Positions 13,920 to 26,800 of a stretch of DNA of 64,000 nucleotides are shown here, in pieces. The notes below the pieces were generated by a model. It worked only from the letters and a program-made list of their open reading frames with translations, was not told the origin of the DNA and ran no database searches. The DNA is from Cheilinus undulatus. Its lineage: Eukaryota > Chordata > Actinopteri > Labriformes > Labridae. The first letter of the stretch is position 1; each line of letters opens with the position of its first letter. The stretch lies in assembly GCF_018320785.1 (NCBI RefSeq), contig NC_054867.1, positions 26,353,855 to 26,417,854 on the forward strand, given 5' to 3'. Position numbers and translations under genes: made by a program.

Positions 13920-14434
13920 AAAATGCCCCCTTTGCAAACATGTTAGTGGATCAAATCTCACCCGTAAGTCAGTGTCTCCGGGAAATTCAGTATTTCCAAA
14001 CTCACCTTCAGACTGAAACTGTTTTGAAAATATTGTAAATGCTTATGTCTCCTGTCCACTTAATCCACAGACCTGGACATTTCACAAAGATGCAATAAAA
14101 ATCTCTTTAAAATCCACAAAACTAAAATGCACTCATTAACATAGTTTTGTCTCATTTACTGTTTCTGAAGCTGCTCCACAAGCACATCCTCTTTTTTTAT
14201 CATTCAAAGTACTGGTTTTCCATCACTCAGTCTGTTTTTGATTCATGTTTCATTTATATTTTTTACAGTCAGAATCACTTAAATTACTGGAAAAATGGAA
14301 ACTCAGTGGGATGATTTTGTGGCTGAGCAAAAGTGAAATCTGGTGCAGAGGAGTGGGTTCTGGTGGGCTCCTTAAGGGTTTTCGGTGGTTTGATGCAATG
14401 GTGGCTGTACACAAGTGTGCGTCTCCCCTTGAGC

Positions 14435-14815
14435 CTAAGAGCAGCCACATCTATCCACCACCATCCCTGGGATTTTGCCGTGAATGATCTGCTGCTTGTC
14501 ATTGAAGTACAGCATGTTAATGGGGGACATCTTGGTTGGGGTACAGCAGGGCCCTGCAGAGCCTCGAGGGTTTGCATGCTGCACCAGGTGGGTGTGCGGG
14601 TATTTCTGCATGAACATGTACTCGCATTGGCCTGAGCAGTAGTTGGCTTTGTAGCGTTTGGGCGCAATGATCCAGTCCCAGCCAAAAGCCTCAAAATCCA
14701 CAGTCAAAGGATAGCGACAGCAGCGGGACTCTGTTGAGTGCTCATCACAGTCCAGGCCAAGGTTTCTCCGTGAACGTTTGGTCGTCTCAAGAACCTTTAC
14801 TTCCAGGAACGGCTG
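14435..14815 (-). CDS. gdf11: gdf11 exon 3 (furin site and mature ligand)
   Basis: 381 nt including the TAG stop at 14435-14437; codes residues 264-389. It begins [10 protein letters not shown], carries the furin site RSRR (277-280), and ends with the cystine-knot domain. Nine cysteines are visible in the mature part (LDC, RCC, NYC, GQC, PCC, RCGC). Two residues look unusual: His343 (in VQHANP) and His375 (in QIIHGK), where the mammalian GDF11 I know has Gln and Tyr. The acceptor is CTGATTCCAG on the minus strand. Confidence 0.97.
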   Translation of the reverse strand, partial: QPFLEVKVLETTKRSRRNLGLDCDEHSTESRCCRYPLTVDFEAFGWDWIIAPKRYKANYCSGQCEYMFMQKYPHTHLVQHANPRGSAGPCCTPTKMSPINMLYFNDKQQIIHGKIPGMVVDRCGCS

Positions 14816-17800
14816 CTGGAATCAGGGGGAGAAGGGGCGGGACACAGAGAGAGAGAGGTGGTTATAAAAGAACAACAACGGGGATGACACATCAATACAG
14901 GAAAATGATTAGACACAAAAGTATTGCCTTTTCTATCACAAGGTACTCATCTACAGGATATTACAGCTCACTGTTTGCTCCATGGTCCAACATGTCAAAC
15001 ATGTATGACCAATCACAATGTCTTGAAGCTGAAGTAGATGATAGATCCTGTAACACAACTCTGTTAAAAGTGTACTTATACAAGGTACACCCAAATCTTG
15101 GAAGGCATCAGCTACTGTCTAAAAGACATTACAATGATACAGTCATGGACAAAAGTATTGGCACCCCTGGAATTTTTCCAAAAAATACACAATTTATCCC
15201 AGAAATTGTTGCAATTACAAATGTTTTTGGTATACACATGTTTATTTCCTTTATGTACATTGGAACAATCTTTAGATAGCAGGGTCCGACATTAACAGTA
15301 GTGATGTGCAATACCACTGATTTCCTTTCAGATCCGATACCAAGTAAAATTCAGGCTGGTATCGCCGATACTGATCCAATACTGATACTTGCCGTGAATT
15401 CTTTAATCTTATTTAGATTCATCTATGTGTGTAGACTCTCAAAACAGCATACACTAAAACTAAAGAATTAATAGTTTTCATACACTTGCCATTATATATG
15501 AAAAGTTATGTGACTCGTTGAAATTGCCAGTAAAATAAACAATTTAATGAAAATAAAATAAATGTCATAATAACTGTATAAGTTTGTCACTACCTACATT
15601 TTAAAATATTCAATTAACCATCAGTCAAAAGAAATGAGACTGAAAATAACACAACAGAAATATTTTATAGATACAGTGTTATTATCTGTCTTATTTATAA
15701 AATGTTTTTCAGTTGTATCTTTGTTTTATTTAAGCCCACAATGGCTGTTTTGTTGCAAGAATTATGTATATTTTCGTAAGACCTAGCCTATGTAATCCAC
15801 ATTAAATATTTTACTTTACAGGTAACCTTACCTGACTAAATCTAGGCCTACGGAATGGATGTGAGATGATCTCAGGGACATACATTTTTACTCCAAGCTG
15901 AACAGGTGTAAGGCACGGCTTGTTTTAGTCATTTGGAGGCCCAGGGCGAAGACCAGTATGAGACCCCTCCCCCTTTTATTAAAGGATTATTAATGACTGG
16001 AAAAAAATTAGAAAGCATCTCTTTTATGTTAATAAAGCCACAGAACTCCAGTAAATGTCCCAATGTGAGATATAAATTCCCAAATAGCCAACTGTCATTC
16101 ATTATTTTCTTTGAAAAGCATCTCAGAGCTTAAACTCAGCACATCCTAATATCTTTAAAAAATCTTTAGGCCAGGTGGAACTTTCATAACGCTGGTGTTG
16201 GACCAGAGATTGGTATCTCCAAAATGACCACTTTTCAGGGAATGAAAAGTTTATAATTTATAAAAATGATATAAAAATGATTTATAAAAACAAATTAAAA
16301 TCATGGAAAATTAAGATACAAGGTTTTAGCCTGATGTCAGTGATAAATGAAATATACATATGCTCTTTATCAGTGACATATTGGTTCTTCTGACTCTACA
16401 CAGACATTTGTATCCCATTTAACCTCATAATTAAACACCAATCCACTGTTTTATTTCATTTCAACTACAGATTAACTGATGTGTTATCTACCTTACATTC
16501 CCAGTTTGTATTGTGGCTCTCACTGAAGTATTTTTTAGACAATGTGGCTTATTGGTAAAATAAGGTTGAGTACCACTGGTCTAACTGTTACAGTTACAGG
16601 GTGGAACTGTGAAATAGCACTTTAAAGGGGCACTATGTAGTTTTGGGGAAGACATTTTTAATCAAACAAGAAAAATCTTAATTGGTTGATTTTCACGTGT
16701 CAGCAAAATTTCTTCAGTTTCATGATAAATAAACAAAATAGAAACAAAGAAAAGCACCATTTTATTCTTGGTGCATATGTAGCAGACCCCTCCACTTCTC
16801 TAGTGTCAGTGTTTTGCTGCCCTAATTTTCCTCTGAGAATAGCTGGTTTCATCAGTTCCGAAAAAAATATTTCTGAGTTTGTATTATTACCTTATTAGTA
16901 ATGTAAATATGAAATTCCTGAGTTTGAATTTCTTTGGAAAACAACCTGGTGCAGCTTTCACATTGCACTGATCTGTACAAAGTTAAATATAATTTTCAGT
17001 GGGCTAACACATAGCTAATAAATACAGTTTTCTTTAGAAAGAAGTGTTGTGTATTGCTTTCCACAGTCGACAGGCAATGGATTTTAGTTCTAAGTATGTT
17101 GTGAGCAAAATGCATGCACTTGAAAGCCAGAAAAAGTACCTCCTAGACAGGGCAAGTAGGAATTTAGATGGGGCAAGTAGATTTGGGAAGCACTTGCCCT
17201 GAAGGGCAAGTAGGCAAAAACCTTAATGTCGGACCCTGGATAGTCTCCAGATTTCATGATTCCTTGCACACAGTCAAGGCACCCAGTGCCAGAGGCAGCA
17301 AAAAAACCCCAACATCTTTGAACCTCCACCATGTTTGACTGTAGGTACTGTGTTCTTTTCTTTGTAGGCCTCATTCCATTTTCTGTAAACAGTAGAATGG
17401 CGTGCTTTTCCAAAAAGCTCTACCTTAGTCTCATCTGTCCACAAAATGTTCTCCCAGAAGGATTGAGGCTTACTCAGGTACATTTTTGCAAACTCCAGTC
17501 TGGCTTTTTTTAATCAGCAGTGGGGTTCTCCTCGGTCTCCTGTCATAGCACTCCATCTCATTCAGATTACAACATATGGTCCGAGCTGACACTTTTGCAC
17601 CCTGAGTCTGCAGGACAGCCTGAATTTGTGTGGAATTTCACTGGGGATGTTTATCCACCATTCCAACTATCCTGCGTTGTATTATTTTGTCATTTTTTTC
17701 TCTTTCGTTCACATCCAGGGAGATTAGCCACAGTTCCATGGGTTATAAACTTCTTGATTATATTACGCACAGTGGACAAAGGAATTTCAAGATCTCTGGA

Positions 17801-20800
17801 GATGGTCTCATAACCTTGAGATTGTTCATATTTTTCCACAAGTTTGCTTTTTAAGTCCTCAGACAATTCTCAGCTCTTCTTTCTCTTCTCCATGTGTGAC
17901 ACACACAGGCACATGACACAAAGGTTGAGTCAACTTTTATACATTCTAACTGGCTTCAGGTGAGATTTCTATATTGCCAGCACCTGTTACTGCCACAAGT
18001 GAGTTTAAATGAGCATTACATGCCTGAAATAAAATGATGTACTCACAGTTTTAAAAGGGTGCCAATAATTTTGTTCGGCCCATTTTTTGAGTTTTATGTA
18101 AAATTATGTCAATTTTGGCTTTTTTCTTCTGCTTTTTTGTGTTGTTCCAATGTACATAAATGAAAAAAAAAACACAAAAAACACTTGTATACCAAACACA
18201 TTTGTAATTTCAACAATTTCTGGGAGAAATGGTGTATTTTCTGGAAAAATTCCAGGGGTGCTGATACTTTCGTCCATGACTGTATATCCTGAGGAGCTAC
18301 AGACATTTTTCAGGACTTTCTGTCTGGTTATCCCTGCACTACTGTGTGTTTACAGGACGACATGACTTTTACAAGACTGGGCTGGATGTGAACATTGTAG
18401 AAACATTGTTCATCAGATTTTTTTAGCTGTACTTAAACAACACAACCTTGCAAAACTGATGGACTGGCCAGATTCCAGGTCCATCATCAGGCAGAACCAT
18501 TTGCAAAGCTCCAATCTGAAATGAATTTCCCCGGTCTGAGAATGGACCAGATCAATCAGTGTCATTTTAGAGAAAGGAGGCAGCAGCTATGGGCGAGGCT
18601 TAAGGCTCATGTTGTTGTAATGACGTTTGTAGACTGACGCCGAAATTTTCGTCCGTCACATTTTTAATCGGAACAGGTTCAATTTATGCGAAATTTCGCA
18701 TCAGCCCAAGTCATTTAAATGGGTGAGTGATGATTCAAAACAGTGCCCGCTGCTTCACCTCGCTTGCTCACCCCTGCCAGACCCCTCGTCTCTCTCTCTC
18801 TCTCTCTCGCACTAACCTCACTTTAAACACCAAAGTTTGCTCATTTATTCTGTGGATATAAACCATTGAAATATAACAGATATAAGGGTGGTTCATGATT
18901 CATGATGATCTCTCCCACTCCTGAACTCTTGCTGCAAACACCGTAGTTTTCCGGTTTATTATGTGGATATCAGCTATGGAAATGTAACAGATAGAGGCAT
19001 ACGTTGTAACCTACTCACACCTCATAACAGAGACCAAATTATAAAGTTGCTCTCTCTATTTCTCCAACATGGCTCAGCGCTATTACACATGAATGGGTGC
19101 TGAATGAAGCTCTCTGTCAGGATGGATCCAGCGGGATTTTAAAGGAGTGACAGTGATGCAGGCTCGCAGTATGAAACTATTTGCCACATTCTCCGAATTT
19201 TCGCAGTAAAGGCAAATAAAAAAGCATCGGATCCACTGTGCAAGGTCAGAGTGCGTGACGTTTTTTTGGATTTCGGATCAGAAAAAAACGCATCCGAAAA
19301 TAACGGACTCAGTGTGTAAAGACCTTTGGTTGAAAACAATCAACCAGTGTAGCAGTTAGCTCAGATATAGCAATAGTATGGCAGCAGCTTTTATCAGAAG
19401 TGGATCATATATCTTTATTTTAAAAAAAGAGCAAAAAACCACAAAGTAAGCTCTTCTTCCTGGAAAAGAAGTTGTTTTTTTGATAGTTACAGGTGGGGTT
19501 TAATTGTACAGTAAGCTGGTAAACGATGGCCGCTGATAGAGTGATTAGCCCTGATGTAGCCACAGAGGCAGGTGTATCAGAGCTGGACAGCATTTGTTTC
19601 TTAAACAAGAGCAAAGAACTGCACTGAAAACTTTTTTGACATAGCTTTTCTAAGCATTAAACATATTTTTTTTTTCCTTTTCTCCAGTCCAGCATTGGCA
19701 TGAGTTTGTTTTGACCCCGGGCTCTACTAGTAATTTGCAACAACAGCTACTATAATGTTTACTCTCTTACTAGCTGTGCATACCCACAATGTCACATGCT
19801 TCGTTGGTTTGATTGGTTCATATTTTGTAAGACAGACAAGACATTGGTCCAGTCATCCTACAATTTTTTTTTTTAAAGGTTCTCCCCTTCCCAAACACAG
19901 ACTACAGCCTCTTGCTCAAATGCATGTGTAATATATCCCATACAATGGACATGTAAAACAGTCGATTTGGTAGGTTTCATACCACACAGCCACTACCTAA
20001 AATCATGTCCCTTGTGTCAACATTTAAAGCAATCTTTTAAACTCAAATTGTGATTTTTTTTTTTAACTATAAGAGAACATATTTTGGAAGACTAAAGTAA
20101 AACAAGTTGTTTCAGTGCCTAACACCAACAAAACTGCAACCTTTTTCCACTTTCCAAAATTCATAGGATCATATATAAAATTTTTCTTTCAATTAACGTT
20201 AGAAGGACAGCAACATTGTTGAAAAGATTGACTTTTCTACTTAGAGTTAGAATCTATTGCTGTTGTCTCTCATGTGTATAAAGTATAGATTATGAACTAG
20301 GGTGTAATCAACCTAACTTAGCATAGAGACTGCAAGTAGGTGGAAACAGCATGGTTCTGCCTGAGGTTTGGACATAGAAATTACCCTATCAGCACCTTTA
20401 AGGCTAATTTATTACAATGGTTGCAATTTACACTTCCGTTCCAGTATGGATAAACTCGATTAAACAATCTGCACGTCGTCTGCAAAGTTCGTGGTCTGTT
20501 CTGAATCTGGGAGCTCACAGCTTCAATCACTTTTCTAAAATACTGCAAAAGCACAAGGTCTCAGTCTCCTTGAGCCTCAAATCGATAATTGTATTGGTGT
20601 TGTTTTTAACACCAACAGCATACATCTTAATCAGTAAGCCAAGCTAGGCAGCTCAGCAACCAGATTTATATTGCTACATCAGGTATTGTGACAATAGGGC
20701 AATCCATTGGGCAGATGCTATCAATGCTATCCTGTGTTCACAGCCAGCACATACATGTGCTACATCACTGTACTCTGTTTTCCAGTAGGCTTGTGCTTTG

Positions 20801-23800
20801 AATGGATGAAGCTAACGACAGGCTAAGCAGTGTGGAGGGATTTCAGGCTTGTTACGTCAACAGCTTCTGCAACTGCAAGCTGTTTATGCACAGTTTATGT
20901 TTTGAGGGGATGGTGGTTTAACTGTTACTTCCAACACATTAAGAAGGCAGACGAAAAAAACAAACAAAATGTAGTAGTTGACTTTTTTGGCTGTATTGAA
21001 ATTATGGTAGAAACTTCCAGTGATTTTTAGCAACAAAACTCAGGACCACAGTACAGTTTGTTAGCATGTAATTATATACTAAAAGCACTATGCCTAGTCT
21101 CTCCAAGAATGTATGAAAACATTTCTCAGCAGAGTTAATGGGTGTTGAACTTTACCAAATATACCTGGAGCTGTGACGTCACAGTGCAGTGCTAAAGGCT
21201 ACAAACTTTGATGCATCACACAGTAGCATCTCATTTTCACATATTACCTGTAAAAGGTTCATTGGTTTACTAAAGTGCACAACACTTAAAATGCTAACAA
21301 CATAAAACAGCCATGGACAATGATGGAGTCACAGCTTCAGCACTGAACAGCTAAATAATGGTTCACTGTGATAGCAGAGGGTGAGTGATGATTTTAAATT
21401 CAATCAGTTATTTTTAGGACTGTCAAATGATTAACATTTTTTATCTTGATTAATCTAACAGATTTGGTTGTTAATTGTGATTAATCTTCCTATCTGGGTC
21501 TTTTTTTTTTCCATTTTGGATTTTTATACCGCCTAAGCCGTCTAAACTAATGGTCACTGACTTCCTATTTGGATACAGACTTTTTTTTAAATTTTTTTAA
21601 GAAAATAAGGAATTTGTGAAGATCAGAGTGTATGCCATGACTTAACCATGGGAAAGCAGCTTGTTATGGATCAAAAAAGGAAATAAGGGAACAGTAAATA
21701 GTTTGACAATACCATGTAGAGATGGTGCATCAGTTGAGCTGTATGTGGTAGTTACACTGACTGAAAACACAGGTGGAAACAAAACATAAAACGTCATGCA
21801 TGTTTTCTTGTAATACATCAGACGAGAGATTTTGGTCTTTTTTTACATTTTGTTGTATTTCTCTTTTTTGGCACCAGTTTAGCTCAGCTGATCGAGCAGG
21901 TGCTCATATACAGAGGCTACAGTCCTCAACCAACTGATCACAGGATTGAATCCAAATCCTGGTGCTGTTTGGTGCGTGCCTTCTCTGATTCTCTTTCCCC
22001 ATATTTCCTGTCTCTCTTTTGCTGTCTTATCTTTAAAGTAAAGTTTTCCATTAGAATGAACTTCAAGCAACTCTGTCACTGCCAGACAGATTCAGATGTA
22101 ATTTAAAGCAATCTTTAAAAACGTTCTGTAATTTCCACATATATTGAAAAGATAAGTAACTTAAACAAAAGTTTTAGGTCCTTCAGAAACATTTCCGCTC
22201 TTTTTTTAAACGCAAATACACAATGTTGACTTTTTCATGAACCATTTAAGGTTTTCTCCTCTGTAGAGAATCTAAAGTGTTTCTATCAAAGTTGACCTGT
22301 CTTTCAGTTGGAAGGCGAAAGAGGTGAAAAAGATTTTAGTGCTAAACTTAATTATGGATAATTTCACTGTAAAAATGAAATGTGAGCTTTGAGTAAGGTT
22401 TTGAGAGTTTCTCTACTAGTGTCATTGCTGACTCTGTATGTTCAGTTTGATCTCTGACCCTGGAGGTCATCTGCAGCCTGCCATAACCTTGACCTTTTGG
22501 GCAAAGCAAGCGGATCAAATATTTTACTCCATCATGTTTGTTTTACAAGGCCTTCCTCTCCCCACAGTGATTCCAGCTGGGTTGGAGCAGTTTTTTTTTG
22601 TGTGGTGCATTCAAAAGAGGAAATAAGCTGATAGGCTGTTGTGGTAAGACCGTGTCAACTCTGCCTTAGGGCTTTGTTGTAGAAAAAAAGAGTCAGAAGA
22701 TCAGGAAGAAGCAGGGATTCTCTCGCTTTGCTTGTTGTGTTTTTGTTTTATTTTGATACATTTGCCTTTGTTTTTGATCTTTTCCTTTTTTTTCTTCAAG
22801 AATAATATTGAGCACTGCTGTGTGCTCAGAGGGCAGCAATTTATTGGCCAAGAAACCCGAGCTGACCTCTGATATGTGTTGTGAGGATCTGACCTAAATT
22901 ACCACTTGGTAAATATTTGGTGTTGCTTAACACAGAGGACTGGCTTACATAATTCAACATAGCTGCATGTCAGAGAAAGGTTGCAGTAACTCTGGGACTT
23001 CTGACCAGATTATCACTTTACCCTCATTCACAGAGCTGTTCTGCAGCAGAGGATTATTGTTTTAGGATCCATTCAGCTTTTACAAACTAGTATCATTTAT
23101 TTGTCTCAGAGGTGGGACTTAATGGGGATCTTGGTGGATGTTCATAGAAAAGTGTATGCATTTCCCAGGACAGAACTAAATGTAGGCTGTTCATAATAAA
23201 CATATTCATATAGGCTAGATTCACACTACAAACTTAAGTGCTCATTATCTGATTTGTTAGGTGGCTGTTCACATTGCTTTTAAAATGTGATCTCTATCAG
23301 ACTCACATGTGAACTACTCACAGCCCTAAATTGACCCCCATATGCAAAAATCCCACAACAACATAGACCTCAAACACCAGCACAAAATGCTTCAAGCAAA
23401 GGTTTAAAACAACCCCTTGTGTAAGGAAGTGAGAAATTGGGTCACAATCGCAGACCCTGGTTTTCCAATACTTATCCCTGAGGGATACTACTAAATCGCA
23501 GGTGATCAAATGGGCCAGGGGAAAAGAGAACAAAGCTGTCAGGGGCAAAAACAAACAAGCTCCCTTTTTAAACTACGTAGCTCTGAGATAAGGAGAGACT
23601 AAACCACTGCTGCTGAGCAGCACGCTAAAAACTGAATTTACTGGGATAACTGGAGAAACACTGCAGCTGAGATACAATGACAGCCAGGCCTGTTTTTAAG
23701 GGGGAACAAAGTAGGCTGGGTCAGAAACGCCCAGCACCCAAAAACTACACTTTAGTGCAACTAGAAACAGTATAAAAATCACAGGAAAATGTTTATGCAG

Positions 23801-26800
23801 ACCTAAAGATGGTCTCTAACCCAACAATTTGTATATTTTCAAGATGGACGCAAGAAGAACAACCAGTATGAATTTTGAAAACAGGAACACACAAAATGAT
23901 TTACACAAAAAAGGATTTACAACAGAGTAACACGATGATAACAGACATGGGACTATCGTCTGTACCCACACTGCAGGGCTGTGGCACCAAAAAGTCATTT
24001 TGTTATAAACTGGCAGAACTCCACAAACAAACTTCTACATTTTTACTGTTTTAAGCTGCAGTTTTGTGAAAATATTTTCAGTACAGTATTAGTGATCAGT
24101 GAAATCCTAGGTTTGTTTATCCTGGCTGTTATAGCTGCACATATTAGTGATGTGACAGCAATGCTGTCACTGTCAACAAGGTAGAATCAGAATTTTTTTT
24201 TTTTATTATTAGTTCATAATAAATTATAGACAGCTCACTATAAGCAATGAGTCACCATAGCGTGCTGGGACTAATGAGAGTAACGGTGCCAGAGATCATA
24301 AGAATTTCACCCTTTTAAGGTATTCAGAACATTGCAGGTCAGAGTTTTCTGAAAGCTTAGCGATCACAACTCTGTGATTCTATTTGAAGGCAGCATATGC
24401 TCCATTAACCCAGGCCTGATCAGAGCCGATCAGTTACACACACACCTGACACTACACTGAGATGATTCCCTCTCCACAATCAGTGAGTGACCAGAGACGT
24501 TTTCATCACACCCTAAAGTTTTGCATGTACAAAAGTGACACTCCAGATACTTATGTGGTCTGAAACCTAACTGTCCCTCCACTGACTACCTCCATCATTG
24601 TTGTCTTCCATCTTTGCTTTCTTTGAGTGTGAATGGCTCCAGCGTCTGCCTGCCCCATCAGAATGAACTGTATTTATTGAGTGTTGCTCAAGCGTAATGT
24701 CAGTTTACATGCATTTGAAACCTACTGTTTAAGCTAATGTCTGATTCTAATTCAGGAGAATATGTGAAGGTCTAATATGAAAAGCAATATGTCATTAAAA
24801 ATCTGTCCTGAGTCACATGTGAGGGAAAACTAAACTCAGGTTACTTTAACCTGAATTGTGCACGCAGTCATAGAGTTCTGACAAGAAATTATGTAGTGCT
24901 GAAAATACACACACATCTTTGATGGATGTAAACTAAACTATTTAAGATTTTGGTTGTCCTTTTGTTGTTTAAGTCAGTTGGCAATATGGACATGACTAAG
25001 CTACATTTTATGACATGGAATCATGCTCTCTCTGTTCCTAAAAAGCCTTTAAGTATCTTTTTTTAAAGCAAAGCAAACTAAATATTTGACTTTTCTAAAC
25101 AAAATGAAGGATGGAATTCCATCTTTCAAAAGCTTAATGTTTTTTCATTCCAGTAGGTTTCAATCACCTGTTTGAAAATGTCGATTTACACACAGCAGAC
25201 ATGAATGTTTGTTTTATCCTGGTGTTAAATAGCTGAGGATTAGGCCTGAATGCTCTTGGAAAAAATTGTATTGTCTTTTCTTTTTCCAGTATTGGGATTT
25301 CAATTTAATCTGTGACTTTTTAGGATTCTTATCTTATGTATTTTTCGACAAACACAAACAATAAATAACTCTGTATTATAACCAATACAGTATTAGATGA
25401 ATTAAACTAGGGTGCCTGTTGTCTTAACTCATATCACAAATTAGATATTAATTGTTGTTATGAAGGGAACGATCATTTCATTTTGATTAAGGAAACATAG
25501 AAAAACAAGGAAGTGGAAGTTTTTGTAAACTGTTGTACAAAAAAATTACACTTAAATGTTTTAAATGTTTGCATAATGTGTAGAGCAGAATACCTATGCC
25601 GCAAAAAAATATTAAACTCGTATTCTGAAGCACATCCCAGGTTAAAGAAATATCGGAACTTCTGCAAATTGAAGAAGACCATAAAAATCTAAATTTTGAT
25701 AAACCTCCTAGCCTTAGCGATGATTGTTTCTGATGTGTATCACAGTGATCAAAATGACCGTTAAAAGTGGCTGGAAAGTGGGGCGCAGAGATTTAAGGCA
25801 CACCCCATGTACGCGGGTGGCCCAGGTTTGAAGCCTGTGGCCTTTTCCTGCATGTCTCTCCCCAACTCTCTCATCCCTGTTTCCAATTCTGTCCACTGTC
25901 CTCCTTTATCATTAAAGGCACTCAAAGCCCAAAAATGAAAATGAAAAAAAAAATGGCTGAAAATAGTTCATATTGAACATATGTCCCACCTCTCAGTACA
26001 TTAACTAGAGGGATCTAGTACCACACCTCTCTTTCTCTGACCCCCTCTGATCACCTGCAAAACATAAGTCGGACTTCAACATGGGGCAGAGGGGAGATTG
26101 TTTACCCATTTAATAATTACAGATGGTGATACGAAACCGATTAAAGAAGAAGAATATGAAGTGCTCATCAAACGTACTTGCAGCTGCCCAGGTGTTTTCT
26201 ATTAGAAATACTGTTCAAAGGTGTTTGTTTAGGCATTAACCCCTTAAAGCCTGAAAACACAAATAATAGCCAGAAAGTTCAAATTTTTTGGAACTGAAAT
26301 GTTCATTGAACTTTCTACTGAAATTTTTAAAAATCCAAATTTCCATAAAATTTAATTATATTTTTAGTATCTCATTTTATTCATTGGGTGTTTTTGGTGA
26401 CTGATAATCCACTTGAGGGCATTTTTATCATCTAACAGATTGTATTCAGAAGTTTTTTTGAGTAATTTATTGAGCATATTAATTAGCTAGAGGTATCATA
26501 AAAGTATGTATCAAATATGCAACAACAGGCGTTAAGGGGTTAATGCACCGTCACACAAGGTGCCCTACATTACCTTTATAATGCTAAATTTAAAAAGAGG
26601 AGTTTAAAAGACTATTTATTGTGACTGTCATGCAGCACCATGATAATTTCAATCAAAGATATCTGTAAATTTGACTTTTCCCCTCATTCAGCCTTTCTGG
26701 AAGGAGGTGGCAGCCATTTTTTCAAAGGTTTTGTGTTTCACTTTCAGTACAACATTTACAATCTCTTTCTTGGATGGTCTAAACAGGAATGATACCCCTC

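Larger units (their letters stand above)
9731..14434. other. gdf11 downstream region and undefined 3' UTR
   Basis: Apart from the repeat at 9920-10560, no transposon or gene was recognised. From about 11100 to 14434 several minus-strand AATAAA signals could end gdf11 transcripts. The many short frames on both strands do not look coding. Confidence 0.5.
15140..18282 (-). mobile_element. Tc1-like transposon, decayed, interrupted by a second element
   Basis: Long terminal inverted repeats pair 15140-15268 with 18142-18282 (starting CAGTCATGGACAAAAGTAT) and TA dinucleotides flank both ends, the Tc1 target. The transposase runs on the minus strand from about 17890 to 17240. Its most readable part is [15 protein letters not shown] and [11 protein letters not shown] (17290-17480). 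The C-terminal third, including the last catalytic acidic residue, is missing. Removing the inserted element leaves about 1.2 kb, so it had an internal deletion as well. Confidence 0.88.

Noticed and set aside
14734-15279. 181-codon plus-strand frame
   Set aside because: It runs from the antisense of gdf11 exon 3 into intron and then into the Tc1 inverted repeat; composition is not protein-like.
21870-21965. A functional tRNA gene
   Set aside because: Too long (about 95 bases), with no clear anticodon arm, and followed by a SINE-type tail; better explained as a SINE head.
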